The notes under the pieces were generated by a model. It ran no database searches. It was not told the DNA's origin and saw only the letters and a list, made by a program, of their open reading frames with translations. This document shows positions 18,290-28,048 of a stretch of 64,000 nucleotides of DNA, piece after piece. A program made the position numbers and the translations under genes. The DNA is from CAWFFV01 sp963814985 (GTDB taxonomy: Bacteria > Chloroflexota > Ktedonobacteria > Ktedonobacterales > Ktedonobacteraceae). Positions within the stretch are counted from its first letter, which is position 1; each line of letters starts with the position of its first letter. Location of the stretch: assembly GCA_963814985.1 (NCBI GenBank), contig CAWFFV010000034.1, forward strand, positions 1-64,000, in the 5' to 3' direction.

Positions 18290-19162
18290 GTGCTCCAGAT
18301 TCCCGAATTTCTTGCGATTGGACATGTTGCCCAGGACATCCATCCCGATGGTACATTCTCACCTGGTGGAACCGTTACTTTTGCTGCTTGCACGGCCTAT
18401 CGTTTAGGATTAGAGGCTGGCATTGTTACTTGCGCAGCTCCAGATCTCATCGCAAAACTGCCCTCCTACCTTCCCAATATCGCACTGCAAGTACGCTCAT
18501 CAGCCGAGACAACTACCTTTGCTAACTCCTATCAAGAAGGCTTTCGTACTCAATATTTACATGCCAGGGCTGAGTCCTTACAGCTAACGGACGTGCCACA
18601 ATCGTGGCGTAGGACTCCGATTGTCCTGTTGGGACCGCTGGTTCAGGAACTTACCCCAGAATTTGTCACACTCTTTAAGCGCCGTCCAGGCTCTCTCATT
18701 GCCGCTACACCGCAGGGCTGGTTACGCCGCTGGGATGCTGATGGTCGTGTCTGGCCTGCTCCCTGGCTGGAGGCAGAACAGATCTTGCCCTTACTCGACG
18801 TGCTCATTCTTAGCCATGATGACCTGCTCCCTTTTGCTGATGGTGATCGTCGACAGGTCGATACACTATTGACCCGTTGGAGTGCCCATGTCCCTTTACT
18901 GGTTGCCACAGATGCACGGTATGGGGCTACCCTCTTCCAGCAGGGCGCGATGCAGCGTTTTCCAGCCTATCCTACCCATGAAGTAGATCCTACGGGGGCA
19001 GGTGATGTCTTTGCTGCTGCTATGCTGATATATCTGCACAAATATGGTGATCCTGAGCGTGCTGTAAATTTTGCAAACTGTGTTGCCTCATTTTCAGTTG
19101 AGCAAGAGGGGATAAAGGGGATACCCACACTCGATATGGTGGAGAGACGGTTGAAGAGATAA
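18290..19162 (+). CDS. PfkB-family carbohydrate kinase
   Basis: A 290-residue ribokinase-like sugar or nucleoside kinase. The N-terminal AIGHVAQDIHPDGTFSPGGT matches the family substrate region, and the C-terminal PfkB signature EVDPTGAGDVFAAAML supplies the catalytic Asp and anion hole. The start is GTG at 18290, eight nt after AAGGAG. The substrate cannot be assigned. Downstream GC-rich hairpins separate it from gcvT. Confidence 0.85.
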   Translation: MLQIPEFLAIGHVAQDIHPDGTFSPGGTVTFAACTAYRLGLEAGIVTCAAPDLIAKLPSYLPNIALQVRSSAETTTFANSYQEGFRTQYLHARAESLQLTDVPQSWRRTPIVLLGPLVQELTPEFVTLFKRRPGSLIAATPQGWLRRWDADGRVWPAPWLEAEQILPLLDVLILSHDDLLPFADGDRRQVDTLLTRWSAHVPLLVATDARYGATLFQQGAMQRFPAYPTHEVDPTGAGDVFAAAMLIYLHKYGDPERAVNFANCVASFSVEQEGIKGIPTLDMVERRLKR

Positions 19163-19171
19163 GGCAAATAA

Positions 19172-19262
19172 GGCAGGGGCTGCTGTCCCTGCCGGAAGCG
19201 CGAGATTCCTCGCAAAAACTCCATTTCTAAAATCACCCCATAAGGAGGGAGATTCCTCCCTC
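19172..19262 (+). terminator. Two hairpins between PfkB gene and gcvT
   Basis: GGCAGGG...CCCTGCC (19172-19193) and GAGGGA-GATTCC-TCCCTC (19245-19262). The first follows the PfkB stop and is a plausible terminator. No glycine-riboswitch core could be recognised here. Confidence 0.45.
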
Positions 19263-19337
19263 GACGCAAAAGAAAAAATCTGATATAGTGAAGCACATAT
19301 CTGGATAATCTTCTAACGTGCATGGGAGTATTTTGTC

Positions 19338-20461
19338 ATGACAGCATATGACAGCGCCGTCGTTCGACTGAAGCGCACGCCACTCTATGAGCAGCATCGT
19401 GCACTTGGCGCACGCATCGTAGAGTTTGGTGGTTGGGAGATGCCCGTACAATATAGTGGTATTTTAGAGGAACATCAGGCAGTACGTACTCACGCAGGAC
19501 TTTTTGATGTCAGTCATATGGGTGAGTTTAAGGTTGAAGGACAAGGTGCTCTGGCCTTCTTACAATACCTTGTTCCCAATGATGTTTCGCGTCTGAGCAT
19601 TCATCAGGCTCTCTATACACAACTCTGCCTCCCTGACGGCAATGTCATTGATGATTTGCTGATCTACCGGCTGGCAGAACATCACTATATGCTCGTCGTA
19701 AATGCTGGCAATATCGCTAAGGATCTGGCCTGGGTACAGGGACAGGTCACACATTATCCGCATGTCACTGTCACAGACCAGTCGGATATTACAGCATTGC
19801 TTGCTCTTCAGGGGCCAGCCGCTCGATCCATTCTACAACCTCTTACAGGTACCGACCTTGCCAGCATTCGCTATTACCACTACGCGGCAGGACAGGTCAA
19901 TGGTGTGGACTGCATCATCTCACGCACAGGCTATACTGGTGAAGATGGTTTTGAGCTTTACTGTGCTTCTGTTGATGTGGTCGAGCTCTGGAATGATCTA
20001 CTCGTTGCAGGAAAACCACATGGAGTTGCTTCCTACAGGCCTGGGAGCACGGGATACTCTGCGTTTAGAGGCTGGTATGTGCCTGTATGGTCACGAACTC
20101 GATGAGAGGACCAATCCCCTGGAGGCCAGACTGGGCTGGACGGTAAAACTCGATAAAGGCAACTTTATCGGGCGTGAAGCACTATTAGCAAGTCAAAGAA
20201 CAGGGACCACAAAAATTGCTTGTTGGGATTGAACTCCTTGAACGTGGCGTGCCACGTGCAGGTTATACTATCTACGAGCATGATCAACAAGTTGGTGTCT
20301 TGACCAGCGGTGCTCCTGGCCCAACGGTACACAAAAATATTGGTATGGGCTATGTCACTGCCTCTCATGCTGTTATCGGACATCCGGTACAGATCGACAT
20401 TCGTGGGAAGCGTATAGCAGCTCACATCGTGGCATTACCATTTTATAAGCGAGAGAAATAG
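19338..20461 (+). CDS. gcvT: Aminomethyltransferase GcvT (glycine cleavage T protein), two frameshifts
   Basis: Three consecutive frames together form a full GcvT of about 374 residues, the tetrahydrofolate-dependent aminomethyltransferase. Frame one carries TPLYEQHRALGARIVEFGGWEMPVQY and LFDVSHMGEF. An extra T near 20030 (GCTTCCT) shifts it; the second frame resumes at TGLGARDTLRLEAGMCLYGHEL. An extra A near 20195 (CAAAGAA) shifts it again; the third frame gives LLVGIELLERGVPRAGYTIYE to the stop. Both lesions are single-base insertions in short homopolymers. As the rest of the glycine cleavage system is intact, sequence error is the likelier explanation. Confidence 0.85.
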
Positions 20462-20517
20462 GGTCACACAGTGGGACTCTGGAAGATAACCGTCCTGAAG
20501 AAGGGAGATTACAAACG

Positions 20518-20913
20518 ATGGCTAGCCTGAATCATCCTGCTAATCTTAAATATAGCAAGACAGATGAATGGGTACGTGTTGAGGGCGATGAGGCGATAAT
20601 TGGCATTACTGACTATGCTCAGGATCAGCTAGGCGATATCGTCTATGTGGAACTACCGTGGAATACAGAAGAGGATGTCTCCCTGGAAGCAAAATTTGGG
20701 GATATCGAGTCAGTCAAGGCTACCTCAGAACTGGTTTCTCCCATCAGCGGCAGTGTTATCAGAGCCAATGAAGCACTCAAGGACCATCCTGAACTGATCA
20801 ATGACTCCCCTTACGATGAAGGATGGATGCTCGTCGTGAAGATAACTAATCCCGCTGATCTGAATGATCTCATGGATGCCGAGCAGTATCTACAATATAT
20901 CGAGGGCCACTAA
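20518..20913 (+). CDS. gcvH: Glycine cleavage system H protein
   Basis: A 131-residue lipoyl carrier that shuttles the aminomethyl group between P and T proteins. The lipoylation site is K67 in GDIESVKATSELVSP, and the N-terminal YSKTDEWVRVEGD is characteristic. It sits 56 nt after gcvT and has an AAGGGAG ribosome site. Normal length and intact. Confidence 0.95.
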   Translation: MASLNHPANLKYSKTDEWVRVEGDEAIIGITDYAQDQLGDIVYVELPWNTEEDVSLEAKFGDIESVKATSELVSPISGSVIRANEALKDHPELINDSPYDEGWMLVVKITNPADLNDLMDAEQYLQYIEGH

Positions 20914-20987
20914 ACGAGTTGAGTTGTCTGTTCTCTCTCCTCTTGGAGAGAGGACATATCGATGCGGTATAATTATAGAAATCACTA

Positions 20988-21231
20988 CATGAGTCATCCC
21001 AAGCTTTTCGAACAAGAGTTCTCTCTCAAGCGGGATTGTCAAGGGCGGTCAGCCCTTGACCGGGGCGCGGGGTGTCCCCGCAAAATTTCTTTTTTCCTCG
21101 TGCCGCCGCAGGCGGCGCACAAAAGAAGTAAAAAGAGTTTTTGGGGACACCCCAACCCCCGCCAGGAGGCTGCCGCCCCCTGGATCCCCGCTTTTTTGAA
21201 TTTTTGTTTCAAAAATTCGGGATAACTCATG
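20988..21231. repeat. Type A palindromic element (A4)
   Basis: Full 244-bp copy bounded by CATG at both ends, with inverted termini AGTCATCCC / GGGATAACT. It has the same internal hairpin chain as A2 (AAGGGCGGTCAGCCCTT, GCGGGGTGTCCCCGC, CCGCCGCAGGCGGCGC). It separates gcvH from gcvPA. Confidence 0.88.
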
Positions 21232-21298
21232 CATAATAGCTCCCCCTGGTACAAGGAGCATTTCTTTGGGGAGCTTCTAAACCTCAAAGGGGTAAGAT

Positions 21299-22672
21299 AT
21301 GAGCTATATACCCAATACACCGGAAGAACAGCAGGCGATGTTAGAGCAAATAGGTTTTTCCACAATGGAGGACCTGTTAGAGACGGTACCTGAAGATGTA
21401 CGTTTGCATCGTCCCCTCGACCTTCCACCAGCACTTTCTGAACCGGATCTCAAGCGTCTCCTCAGCAGAATGGCTGCAAAAAATAAAAATGTAGATACCA
21501 CTATTTCTTTCCTTGGTGCAGGTACCTATGATCATGCTATTCCCAGTGTCGTATCTCATCTGCAACGTCGCTCGGAATTTGTCACCTCCTATACGCCATA
21601 TCAGCCAGAGGTTAGTCAGGGCATGTTGCAGACCATCTACGAATTTCAGACGATGGTCTGTCAGGTAACTGGACTGGATATTGCGAATGCCTCACTCTAC
21701 GATGGCTCAACGGCTCTGATCGAGGCGGTATTATTGGCCCTTGGCCCAGGTGGACGCGGTGAAATTGTCGTATCGACAGGCGTTGATCCTCAATATCGTG
21801 ATGTTCTGTATACCTATGCCTTCTCGCGTGGCTTCAGCGTCAAAGAGGTTCCTACATACAACGGTGTGACTTCTCTTGAAGAACTGGACGCGGCAGTCGG
21901 TTCAACGACATCTGCTGTCATTATCCAACAACCAAACTTCTTCGGCTGTGTGGAAGATGTCCATGCCATTGAGCCAATCGTTCACAAAGGAAAGGCGCTT
22001 TTTGTGACCACTATCACCGAACCTGCCTCCCTCGGCATTCTGGCTCCTCCTGGGGCCTATGGAGCCGATATCGCAGTTGGTGAGATGATGAGTTTTGGCA
22101 ATACGATGAGTTATGGGGCACCCGCTCTGGGCTTTATGGCGGCCAAACAGAAATTTATGCGTCTGCTGCCTGGACGGCTGGTTGGGCAGACAGTTGAGGA
22201 AGGTGGCAAGAAGCAGACTGGTTACGTCTTGACATTACAGACACGTGAACAACATATCCGTCGCGAGCGTGCAACCTCAAATATTTGTACCAATCAATCT
22301 TTGCTGGCTGTAGGAGCCACTATTTTTATGGCAACACTGGGCAAGCAAGGCATGCGAGAACTTGGCGAACTGTGCCTGCAAAAGGCCCATTACGCTTTCC
22401 GCCAGATCACAGCGCTGCCAGGTTTTGCAGCAGCCTTTAGCAGTCCTTTCTTTGATGAATTTGTGATTAAGATGCCCGTCTCACCAGCTAAACTCCAGCA
22501 GCACTTCGATCAGGCAAATATCATCGGTGGCTACCCCCTTGGTAAGAGTTATCCTGGCATGGATAACTGCATGCTTTTCTGTGTGACTGAGACGCATACA
22601 AAGGAAGATATAGATCAGTTGGTAAATGTACTGAGCGTGATCAGTCGAGTTTCTACGGAGGTGCAAGTATGA
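21299..22672 (+). CDS. gcvPA: Glycine dehydrogenase (decarboxylating) subunit 1
   Basis: A 457-residue N-terminal-type P subunit. Family features include YIPNTPEEQQAMLEQIGFSTMEDL, FLGAGTYDHAIPSVV, and YTPYQPEVSQGMLQTIYEFQTM. With subunit 2 it forms the PLP-dependent glycine decarboxylase. ATG at 21299 follows an AAAGGGG site. It overlaps gcvPB by 4 nt (ATGA), indicating coupling. Intact and of normal length. Confidence 0.95.
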   Translation: MSYIPNTPEEQQAMLEQIGFSTMEDLLETVPEDVRLHRPLDLPPALSEPDLKRLLSRMAAKNKNVDTTISFLGAGTYDHAIPSVVSHLQRRSEFVTSYTPYQPEVSQGMLQTIYEFQTMVCQVTGLDIANASLYDGSTALIEAVLLALGPGGRGEIVVSTGVDPQYRDVLYTYAFSRGFSVKEVPTYNGVTSLEELDAAVGSTTSAVIIQQPNFFGCVEDVHAIEPIVHKGKALFVTTITEPASLGILAPPGAYGADIAVGEMMSFGNTMSYGAPALGFMAAKQKFMRLLPGRLVGQTVEEGGKKQTGYVLTLQTREQHIRRERATSNICTNQSLLAVGATIFMATLGKQGMRELGELCLQKAHYAFRQITALPGFAAAFSSPFFDEFVIKMPVSPAKLQQHFDQANIIGGYPLGKSYPGMDNCMLFCVTETHTKEDIDQLVNVLSVISRVSTEVQV

Positions 22673-24153
22673 GCATTGAAACGCTAATTTTTGAGAAGGG
22701 GGCACCAGGACGGCGTGCGGCAACTATGCCCAGACTGGATGTGCCCACCGAACCCCTGGAGAGCATGATTCCCGCTCACCTGTTGCGTGAGCAGCCAGCT
22801 CCTTTGCCTGAGGTCAGCGAGATTGAGGTGGTACGTCACTATACGCACCTTTCGCAGCGTAACTTTGGCATTGACACAGGCTTCTATCCTCTCGGCTCCT
22901 GTACAATGAAGTATAATCCCAAGATCAACGAAGATATGGCAATCTTGCCAGGTTTTGCCCGCATCCATCCCTTACAACCTGATGAGACAGTACAGGGGGC
23001 CATTCAATTGATATACGAGCTAGAGCAATATCTGGCAGAGATATCCGGCATGACCCGCGTTACATTACAGCCATCCGCAGGGGCGCATGGTGAGCTAACA
23101 GGCCTGATGCTTATCAAGGCATATCACCAGAGCCAGGGCGAAGGACACCGCAACCTGGTACTTATTCCCGACAATGCTCATGGCACTAATCCGGCCAGCG
23201 CAACGCTGGCTGATTATAAGGCTGTAGAGGTCAGGAGTGACACGACGACCGGTGGTATCGATATGAGCCACTTGAAGACATTGTTGGAGGCACACGCCAC
23301 AAATATTGCGGCTATTATGATGACCAATCCGAATACGTTGGGACTCTTTGATGCCAGTATTGTAGAAATTGCTCGTATGGTCCATGAAGTTGGCGGACAA
23401 CTCTATTATGATGGTGCCAATGCCAATGCTGTGTTGGGCATTACGCGTCCGGGTGATATGGGTTTCGATGTAGTACACTTCAATCTGCATAAGACCTGTA
23501 GTACGCCGCATGGTGGGGGGGGTCCCGGTGCTGGTCCAATTGGCGTGAATGCTCACCTTGTACCTTTCCTGCCGGGCCCCTTGCCTGCAAAGAATGGGCA
23601 GGATTACTACTGGGAAGAAGCCGGCCCGCAATCTATCGGCAAGGTTCGTGCCAATATGGGTAACTTCGGCGTGCTGGTACGGGCGTATACCTATATTCGC
23701 ACCTATGGCCCCGATGGGCTGCGGCATGTTTCAGAGAGTGCAATTCTCAATGCCAACTATCTTAAACACGAGTTGGCGGCCGACTATGAGATTGCCTATC
23801 CACAGATCTGCCAGCACGAGTTTGTGGCAACGGCGCAACGTCAAAAGGATGAGCATGGGGTAACGGCCCTGGATATTGCGAAGCGTTTGCTCGACTTTGG
23901 TATGTATGCGCCAACGGTCTACTTTCCCTTGATTGTACACGAGGCCATGATGATCGAGCCAACCGAGACGGAGACGCGCGAAACTCTGGACTACTTTGTA
24001 AGTATCATGCATCAGATTGCTGAGGAGACACGCGCAAATCCAGAAATTGTTAAGACTGCCCCCCATACAACGGTGGTTGGGAGACTCGATCAAGCCCTGG
24101 CCGCACGCAAGCCCAATTTGCGCTGGGTACCAGGACAGGAGGCGACACACTAG
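22669..24153 (+). CDS. gcvPB: Glycine dehydrogenase (decarboxylating) subunit 2
   Basis: A 494-residue PLP-binding P subunit. The Schiff-base lysine lies in HFNLHKTCSTPHGGGGPG, and the N-terminal LGSCTMKYNPKINED is typical. The start overlaps the gcvPA stop. It is the last gene of the glycine cleavage cluster and is followed by a degenerate type B hairpin. Confidence 0.95.
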   Translation: MSIETLIFEKGAPGRRAATMPRLDVPTEPLESMIPAHLLREQPAPLPEVSEIEVVRHYTHLSQRNFGIDTGFYPLGSCTMKYNPKINEDMAILPGFARIHPLQPDETVQGAIQLIYELEQYLAEISGMTRVTLQPSAGAHGELTGLMLIKAYHQSQGEGHRNLVLIPDNAHGTNPASATLADYKAVEVRSDTTTGGIDMSHLKTLLEAHATNIAAIMMTNPNTLGLFDASIVEIARMVHEVGGQLYYDGANANAVLGITRPGDMGFDVVHFNLHKTCSTPHGGGGPGAGPIGVNAHLVPFLPGPLPAKNGQDYYWEEAGPQSIGKVRANMGNFGVLVRAYTYIRTYGPDGLRHVSESAILNANYLKHELAADYEIAYPQICQHEFVATAQRQKDEHGVTALDIAKRLLDFGMYAPTVYFPLIVHEAMMIEPTETETRETLDYFVSIMHQIAEETRANPEIVKTAPHTTVVGRLDQALAARKPNLRWVPGQEATH

Positions 24154-24181
24154 CCCTCAAAGAATTGATAGCTCTTTGGTG

Positions 24182-24263
24182 TTTTGTTGCCAATGTGGCT
24201 GGTTTGCGTCGCGCAACATTGGCAACAAAATAGCCTGCGAAGTGCCGTAGGCGCTGAGGAAGA
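24182..24263. repeat. Degenerate type B hairpin (H3) between gcvPB and the Rieske gene
   Basis: TTTTGTTGCCAATGT and its complement (24182-24196, 24216-24230) form 15-bp arms around a 19-nt loop. The flank GCCGTAGGCGCTGAGGAA matches the type B flank. Being between convergent genes, it may serve both as terminator. Confidence 0.65.
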
Positions 24264-24273
24264 TTGCTGTTAC

Positions 24274-24591
24274 CTATGCTTCAGGCTGGCTGAGCAAAAT
24301 TGATTCGCCCTCAATTTTTACCGGATAAGTCAGGAGATCTTGACGAGCAGGACCGCACAATACTTTGCCCGTGCAGACATCAAACTGTGCTTGATGCCAG
24401 GGACAGGTAATGACATTTCCTTCAAGTTCACCCTCGTTGAGGGGACCACTGATGTGGGTGCAGTTATCGGTGAAAGCGTAAACGACACCGTTAATTTTTG
24501 TCAGGCAAATGGGTTCTCCTTCCAGTTCGATTGAAAGGAGACCACCTTCTGCTACTTCGTTTTGTTCTGCCACTTTTATAAAATCTGCCAT
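24274..24591 (-). CDS. Rieske [2Fe-2S] ferredoxin
   Basis: A 105-residue soluble Rieske protein. The cluster ligands are visible as C44-T-H46 (CTHISGPL) and C63-PW-H66 (CPWHQAQFD). It belongs to the NirD/BphF-like small ferredoxins that pass electrons to oxygenases or reductases. It lies downstream of sufU in the same orientation, about 150 nt away, so a link to Fe-S maturation or a shared operon is likely but not certain. Confidence 0.88.
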   Translation of the reverse strand: MADFIKVAEQNEVAEGGLLSIELEGEPICLTKINGVVYAFTDNCTHISGPLNEGELEGNVITCPWHQAQFDVCTGKVLCGPARQDLLTYPVKIEGESILLSQPEA

Positions 24592-24740
24592 AATACATCC
24601 TCTTGTTAATTAAAGACTATTTGCTTGCATGGGGGGAATATCACCCCGTTCACGCTATCACTTGCAGATGATACCAGGAAAATGGCGGCCTCTGCAAGCT
24701 TATCAAGACTGATCCATTGTGCTTGCAAAGAGAGTCGCAT

Positions 24741-25139
24741 TTATTCATCCTCATCTAAATTTGGTTTTTCAAGACCTGCCGTGATTAGACCGCGATGGAG
24801 TACACGCAGTGAGAGAAAGGCGCACTTGGTACGAGCTGGACTAATATCTATACCCAGAGCATCCAATACATCTTCTGTGCCAAGAGCAATGACCTCCTGT
24901 ACAGTCTTACCTTCGATCATCTCCGAGAGCATAGAAGCTGCTGCCTGGCTAATGGCACAGCCACGGCCCTGGAAACGCACAGCCGAGATATGGTCATCCT
25001 CTACCTGGAGATCAATACCAAGCTGATCGCCACACAATGGATTCGAGTCCTCGGCATGAATGTCAGGTTGCTCCAGCTTTCCATAGTTGCGCGGATTGCG
25101 ATAATGTTCCAGGATATATTCACGATAATCCATTGACAT
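24741..25139 (-). CDS. sufU: Iron-sulfur cluster assembly protein SufU (IscU-like)
   Basis: A 132-residue scaffold/sulfur-acceptor protein. The three Cys are in NPLCGDQLGI, GRGCAISQAA and RTKCAFLSL, as in SufU zinc proteins that accept sulfur from SufS. MDYREYILEHYRNPRNYG is the family start. ATG at 25139 has GGGAGG 9 nt upstream; a longer in-frame extension is unlikely. It follows sufS by about 30 nt. Confidence 0.9.
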   Translation of the reverse strand: MSMDYREYILEHYRNPRNYGKLEQPDIHAEDSNPLCGDQLGIDLQVEDDHISAVRFQGRGCAISQAAASMLSEMIEGKTVQEVIALGTEDVLDALGIDISPARTKCAFLSLRVLHRGLITAGLEKPNLDEDE

Positions 25140-25171
25140 AAGCCTTAGCCTCCCACAAAGACTACACAAAC

Positions 25172-26457
25172 CTACAGGTTAAAAATTTGCTGTGCTTTAC
25201 GTAGTCCCTCTACCAGTATATCGATTTCTTCCTTGAGAGTATAGACATAGAAGCTGGCACGTGCCGTTGCTGAGAGACCAAAGCGTTCCATAAGTGGTTG
25301 TGCGCAGTGGTGTCCTGCTCGAATAGAGACACCAGCCTCTTGATCAAGGATAGAGGCAAGATCATGTGGGTGGATATCACCCAACGTGAAAGAGATCACC
25401 CCACCACGTTTGTCCGTATCTGGCCCATAGATTATCAAGCCAGGAACAGCCTGTAACTGCTCCATCGCATAGCCAGTTATTTCTCGCTCATGCTGCATAA
25501 CAGTTGTCATACCCAGCTTTTGCAAGTAATCGACAGCCGCGCCCAGGCCAACAGCTTCCGCAATAGCTGGTGTGCCTGCCTCAAACTTCCAGGGAAGATC
25601 ATTCCAGGTAGACTCGCGTAGACTGACCTGACGAATCATATCTCCGCCGCCCATAAAGGGGGGCATAGCTTCCAGCAGGGCGCGTTTCCCATAGAGCACA
25701 CCAATACCTGTAGGTCCCAACATCTTATGTGCACTGAAGCAGAGGAAATCTACATCGAGTGCTTGCACATCAACCGGCATGTGAGGGACACTTTGGGCGG
25801 CATCCAGGAGCACTACTGCCCCTGCGGCATGTGCCTGTGAAATCATCTCCTGCACAGGATTAATTGTACCCATTACGTTAGACATGTGGGTAAAGGCGAC
25901 CAGTTTGGGCTGTTGTTGTAAGAGCTGTGCATAGATATCAAGTTGTAACTGGCCGTCATCGCTGACGGGCACAAACTCTAAGCGTGCCCCGCTACGTTGT
26001 GCAAGGAGTTGCCAGGGAACAAGATTGCTGTGATGTTCCATCTCGGTCAGCACAATCAGGTCACCTGCATGGATATTTGCTCCCCCCCAACTATAGGCGA
26101 CCAGATTGATGCTCTCACTGGTATTACGTGTTAAGATCACCTGTCTGCTATGGCGGGCATTGATGAAACGAGCAACTTTCACCCGTGCCTTTTCCATTGC
26201 TGCCGTCGCCTCTTCGCTGATCTCGTAGACTCCACGATGCACATTTGCATTATAGTTCTGATAATACCAGTTCATAGACTCGATGACACTACAGGTTTCT
26301 GTGAACTGGCGGCACTATCGAGATAAACAAGTGGCTTACCATGAACCTGACGCGACAGGATGGGGAAGTCGTTGCGAATATCCGCAACAGTACGAGCGAC
26401 ATGGTTCTCGTCTGTTGTCTGATGTTCTGTTATATTTCTATTGTCGGATATGACCAT
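25172..26457 (-). CDS. sufS: Cysteine desulfurase SufS, frameshifted
   Basis: A PLP-dependent desulfurase supplying sulfur for Fe-S clusters. The N-terminal frame gives DIRNDFPILSRQVHGKPLVYLDSAASSQKP, then breaks near 26290. Adding one base restores VIESMNWYYQNYNANVHRGVY in the main frame, so the lesion is a single-base deletion. Other motifs: TRNTSESINLVAYSW, the PLP lysine in FSAHKMLGPTG, and the catalytic Cys loop RAGHHCAQPLMERFG. ATG at 26457. The gene is otherwise complete (about 428 residues), so a consensus error is likely. Confidence 0.88.
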
Positions 26458-26593
26458 GGTTTCCCTGATTTCTCTACTACGTAGGGATCAGCAATCAACG
26501 TTAATGATTGTAGGGGATGGGTTCCTGTCAGGGAAGACCCAGGTCTACCGACAACTTCCTCTCCGGACTCTTACGGACGATCCCCCTACAGCT

Positions 26594-28048
26594 TTAATAC
26601 TCGGTGAGCTTAATTTCTTCGTCAACGGGGTTGCCATCAAGATGAATGGCTCCCTCATCGACACCTTCGATCTCCCAACGCTCCTGAGCGTCTACCCAGG
26701 TGTCAGCTTCGGTTTCGTAAGCTCCTCGCATACGACGTACAATGCTGCGGCGCAGGCGGATGCGTAGATTCTCCAGCGGGATACGTTGCAAGACAGGTTC
26801 AAAGAAGCCCTGAACGATAATGCGCTCGGCCTCTAAACGTGGAATACCGCGTACCATCAGATAGAAGAGTTGCTCTTCATCAACCTGTCCAGTGGTAGCA
26901 CCGTGGCTGGCGCTTACCTCGTTAGCCGCAATTTCCAGTCCAGGAATTACCTCTGCGCGTGCTGTTTTGCTCAGTAGCAGCGCGTGAGCCGAAAGGAACG
27001 AGGCCGTTTGCTGCGCTTTGGGCCGTACACGAATCATGCCCTCAAACTCTAGCCGTGATGTATCGCTGAGCACTCCTTTGACCAGTGTCTCCGCATTGGT
27101 GGAGAGGGCGGCATGATCTGAGAGGGTGTGGATGCAATAGCGCTGATCATGGTCAGTGAAGAAGATGCCAACCAGTTCTCCTGCACTGCCATTGCCCTTG
27201 AGGCCTGCACCGATGGTTGAATAAGTAAGCTTGCTGCCAAGGTCAGCCATCACAAAGGTGACGCTGCTATCATTATCGTAGAGCGCATTTTTATTGCTGA
27301 TGTTCCAGACATTCTGGCCCAGATCTTGCAGGTTACTAAATTCGACACGTCCCATGCTTTTTGCAAAAACTTCAACAATGTCGTTAAGCAGTGCCGGTTG
27401 CTCACCCTCAATGTGCGACGTATACTCTTCGACAAAACGCACACTACTCTGCTCTTCCGCGATAATCAATGTATGCGAGAACGTCGCAGATGCGGTTGCA
27501 TCAATCCAGACCTGTGCCAGGATGGGTGCCTCAATTTCTACACCCTTGGGAACGTAGAGGAAGATACCACCGCTCCAGAAGGCGGCATGTAGAGCTGTGT
27601 ACTTGTTGCTCTCAACGGGTACGCACTCAGTCATAAAGTATTTTTGCACCAGTTCAGGATACTCATGTACTGCGCTATCCAGGTCGGTCAGGATCACGCC
27701 TTGCTGCTTGAGTGCCTCGCTGAGTTGGCTACGCACTACGGTAGCATTATGTTGGACGATCAAGCCAGAACGCTCATTGAGCAGCATGCCGTCCAGAGAT
27801 TGCTCAATAGAAGTGGGTAACGTATCGGTCTTCTCTGAAGGAACAAATGGGCTGAGTTGCTGGAGCTTAAAATTTGCAACTGCCCGCAAGGTGCCCAGGT
27901 CTCCACGGCGACCCAGGGGAGCGGGTGTATTCTCGTAGATTTCCCAGGCATGCAGACGCTTTTGTAGCATCCACGCAGGTTCCCCCTTCTGGCGCGAAAG
28001 TTCCTCGACCGCGCTACGAGAGAATCCTATTGCCAAAGCATTAGGCAT
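26594..28048 (-). CDS. sufD: Fe-S cluster assembly protein SufD (SufB/SufD family)
   Basis: A 484-residue SufBD-family scaffold component. The N-terminus has AVEELSRQKGEPAWMLQKRL, the core has FLYVPKGVEIEAPI, and the C-terminal helix region has EVSASHGATTGQVDEEQLFYL with GIPRLEAERIIVQGFFEPVL. These features favour SufD over SufB. Its start overlaps the sufC stop by 8 nt. No separate SufB gene is seen in this window, so either SufB is encoded elsewhere or this protein forms a homodimeric scaffold (inference). Confidence 0.85.
   Translation of the reverse strand: MPNALAIGFSRSAVEELSRQKGEPAWMLQKRLHAWEIYENTPAPLGRRGDLGTLRAVANFKLQQLSPFVPSEKTDTLPTSIEQSLDGMLLNERSGLIVQHNATVVRSQLSEALKQQGVILTDLDSAVHEYPELVQKYFMTECVPVESNKYTALHAAFWSGGIFLYVPKGVEIEAPILAQVWIDATASATFSHTLIIAEEQSSVRFVEEYTSHIEGEQPALLNDIVEVFAKSMGRVEFSNLQDLGQNVWNISNKNALYDNDSSVTFVMADLGSKLTYSTIGAGLKGNGSAGELVGIFFTDHDQRYCIHTLSDHAALSTNAETLVKGVLSDTSRLEFEGMIRVRPKAQQTASFLSAHALLLSKTARAEVIPGLEIAANEVSASHGATTGQVDEEQLFYLMVRGIPRLEAERIIVQGFFEPVLQRIPLENLRIRLRRSIVRRMRGAYETEADTWVDAQERWEIEGVDEGAIHLDGNPVDEEIKLTEY

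Noticed and set aside
19163..19337. Glycine riboswitch before gcvT
   Set aside because: Only simple hairpins are present; the conserved tandem aptamer cores could not be recognised.
26458..26593. A gene between sufS and sufD
   Set aside because: The 136-nt gap has only a rightward frame antisense to both genes and no ribosome site or family match.
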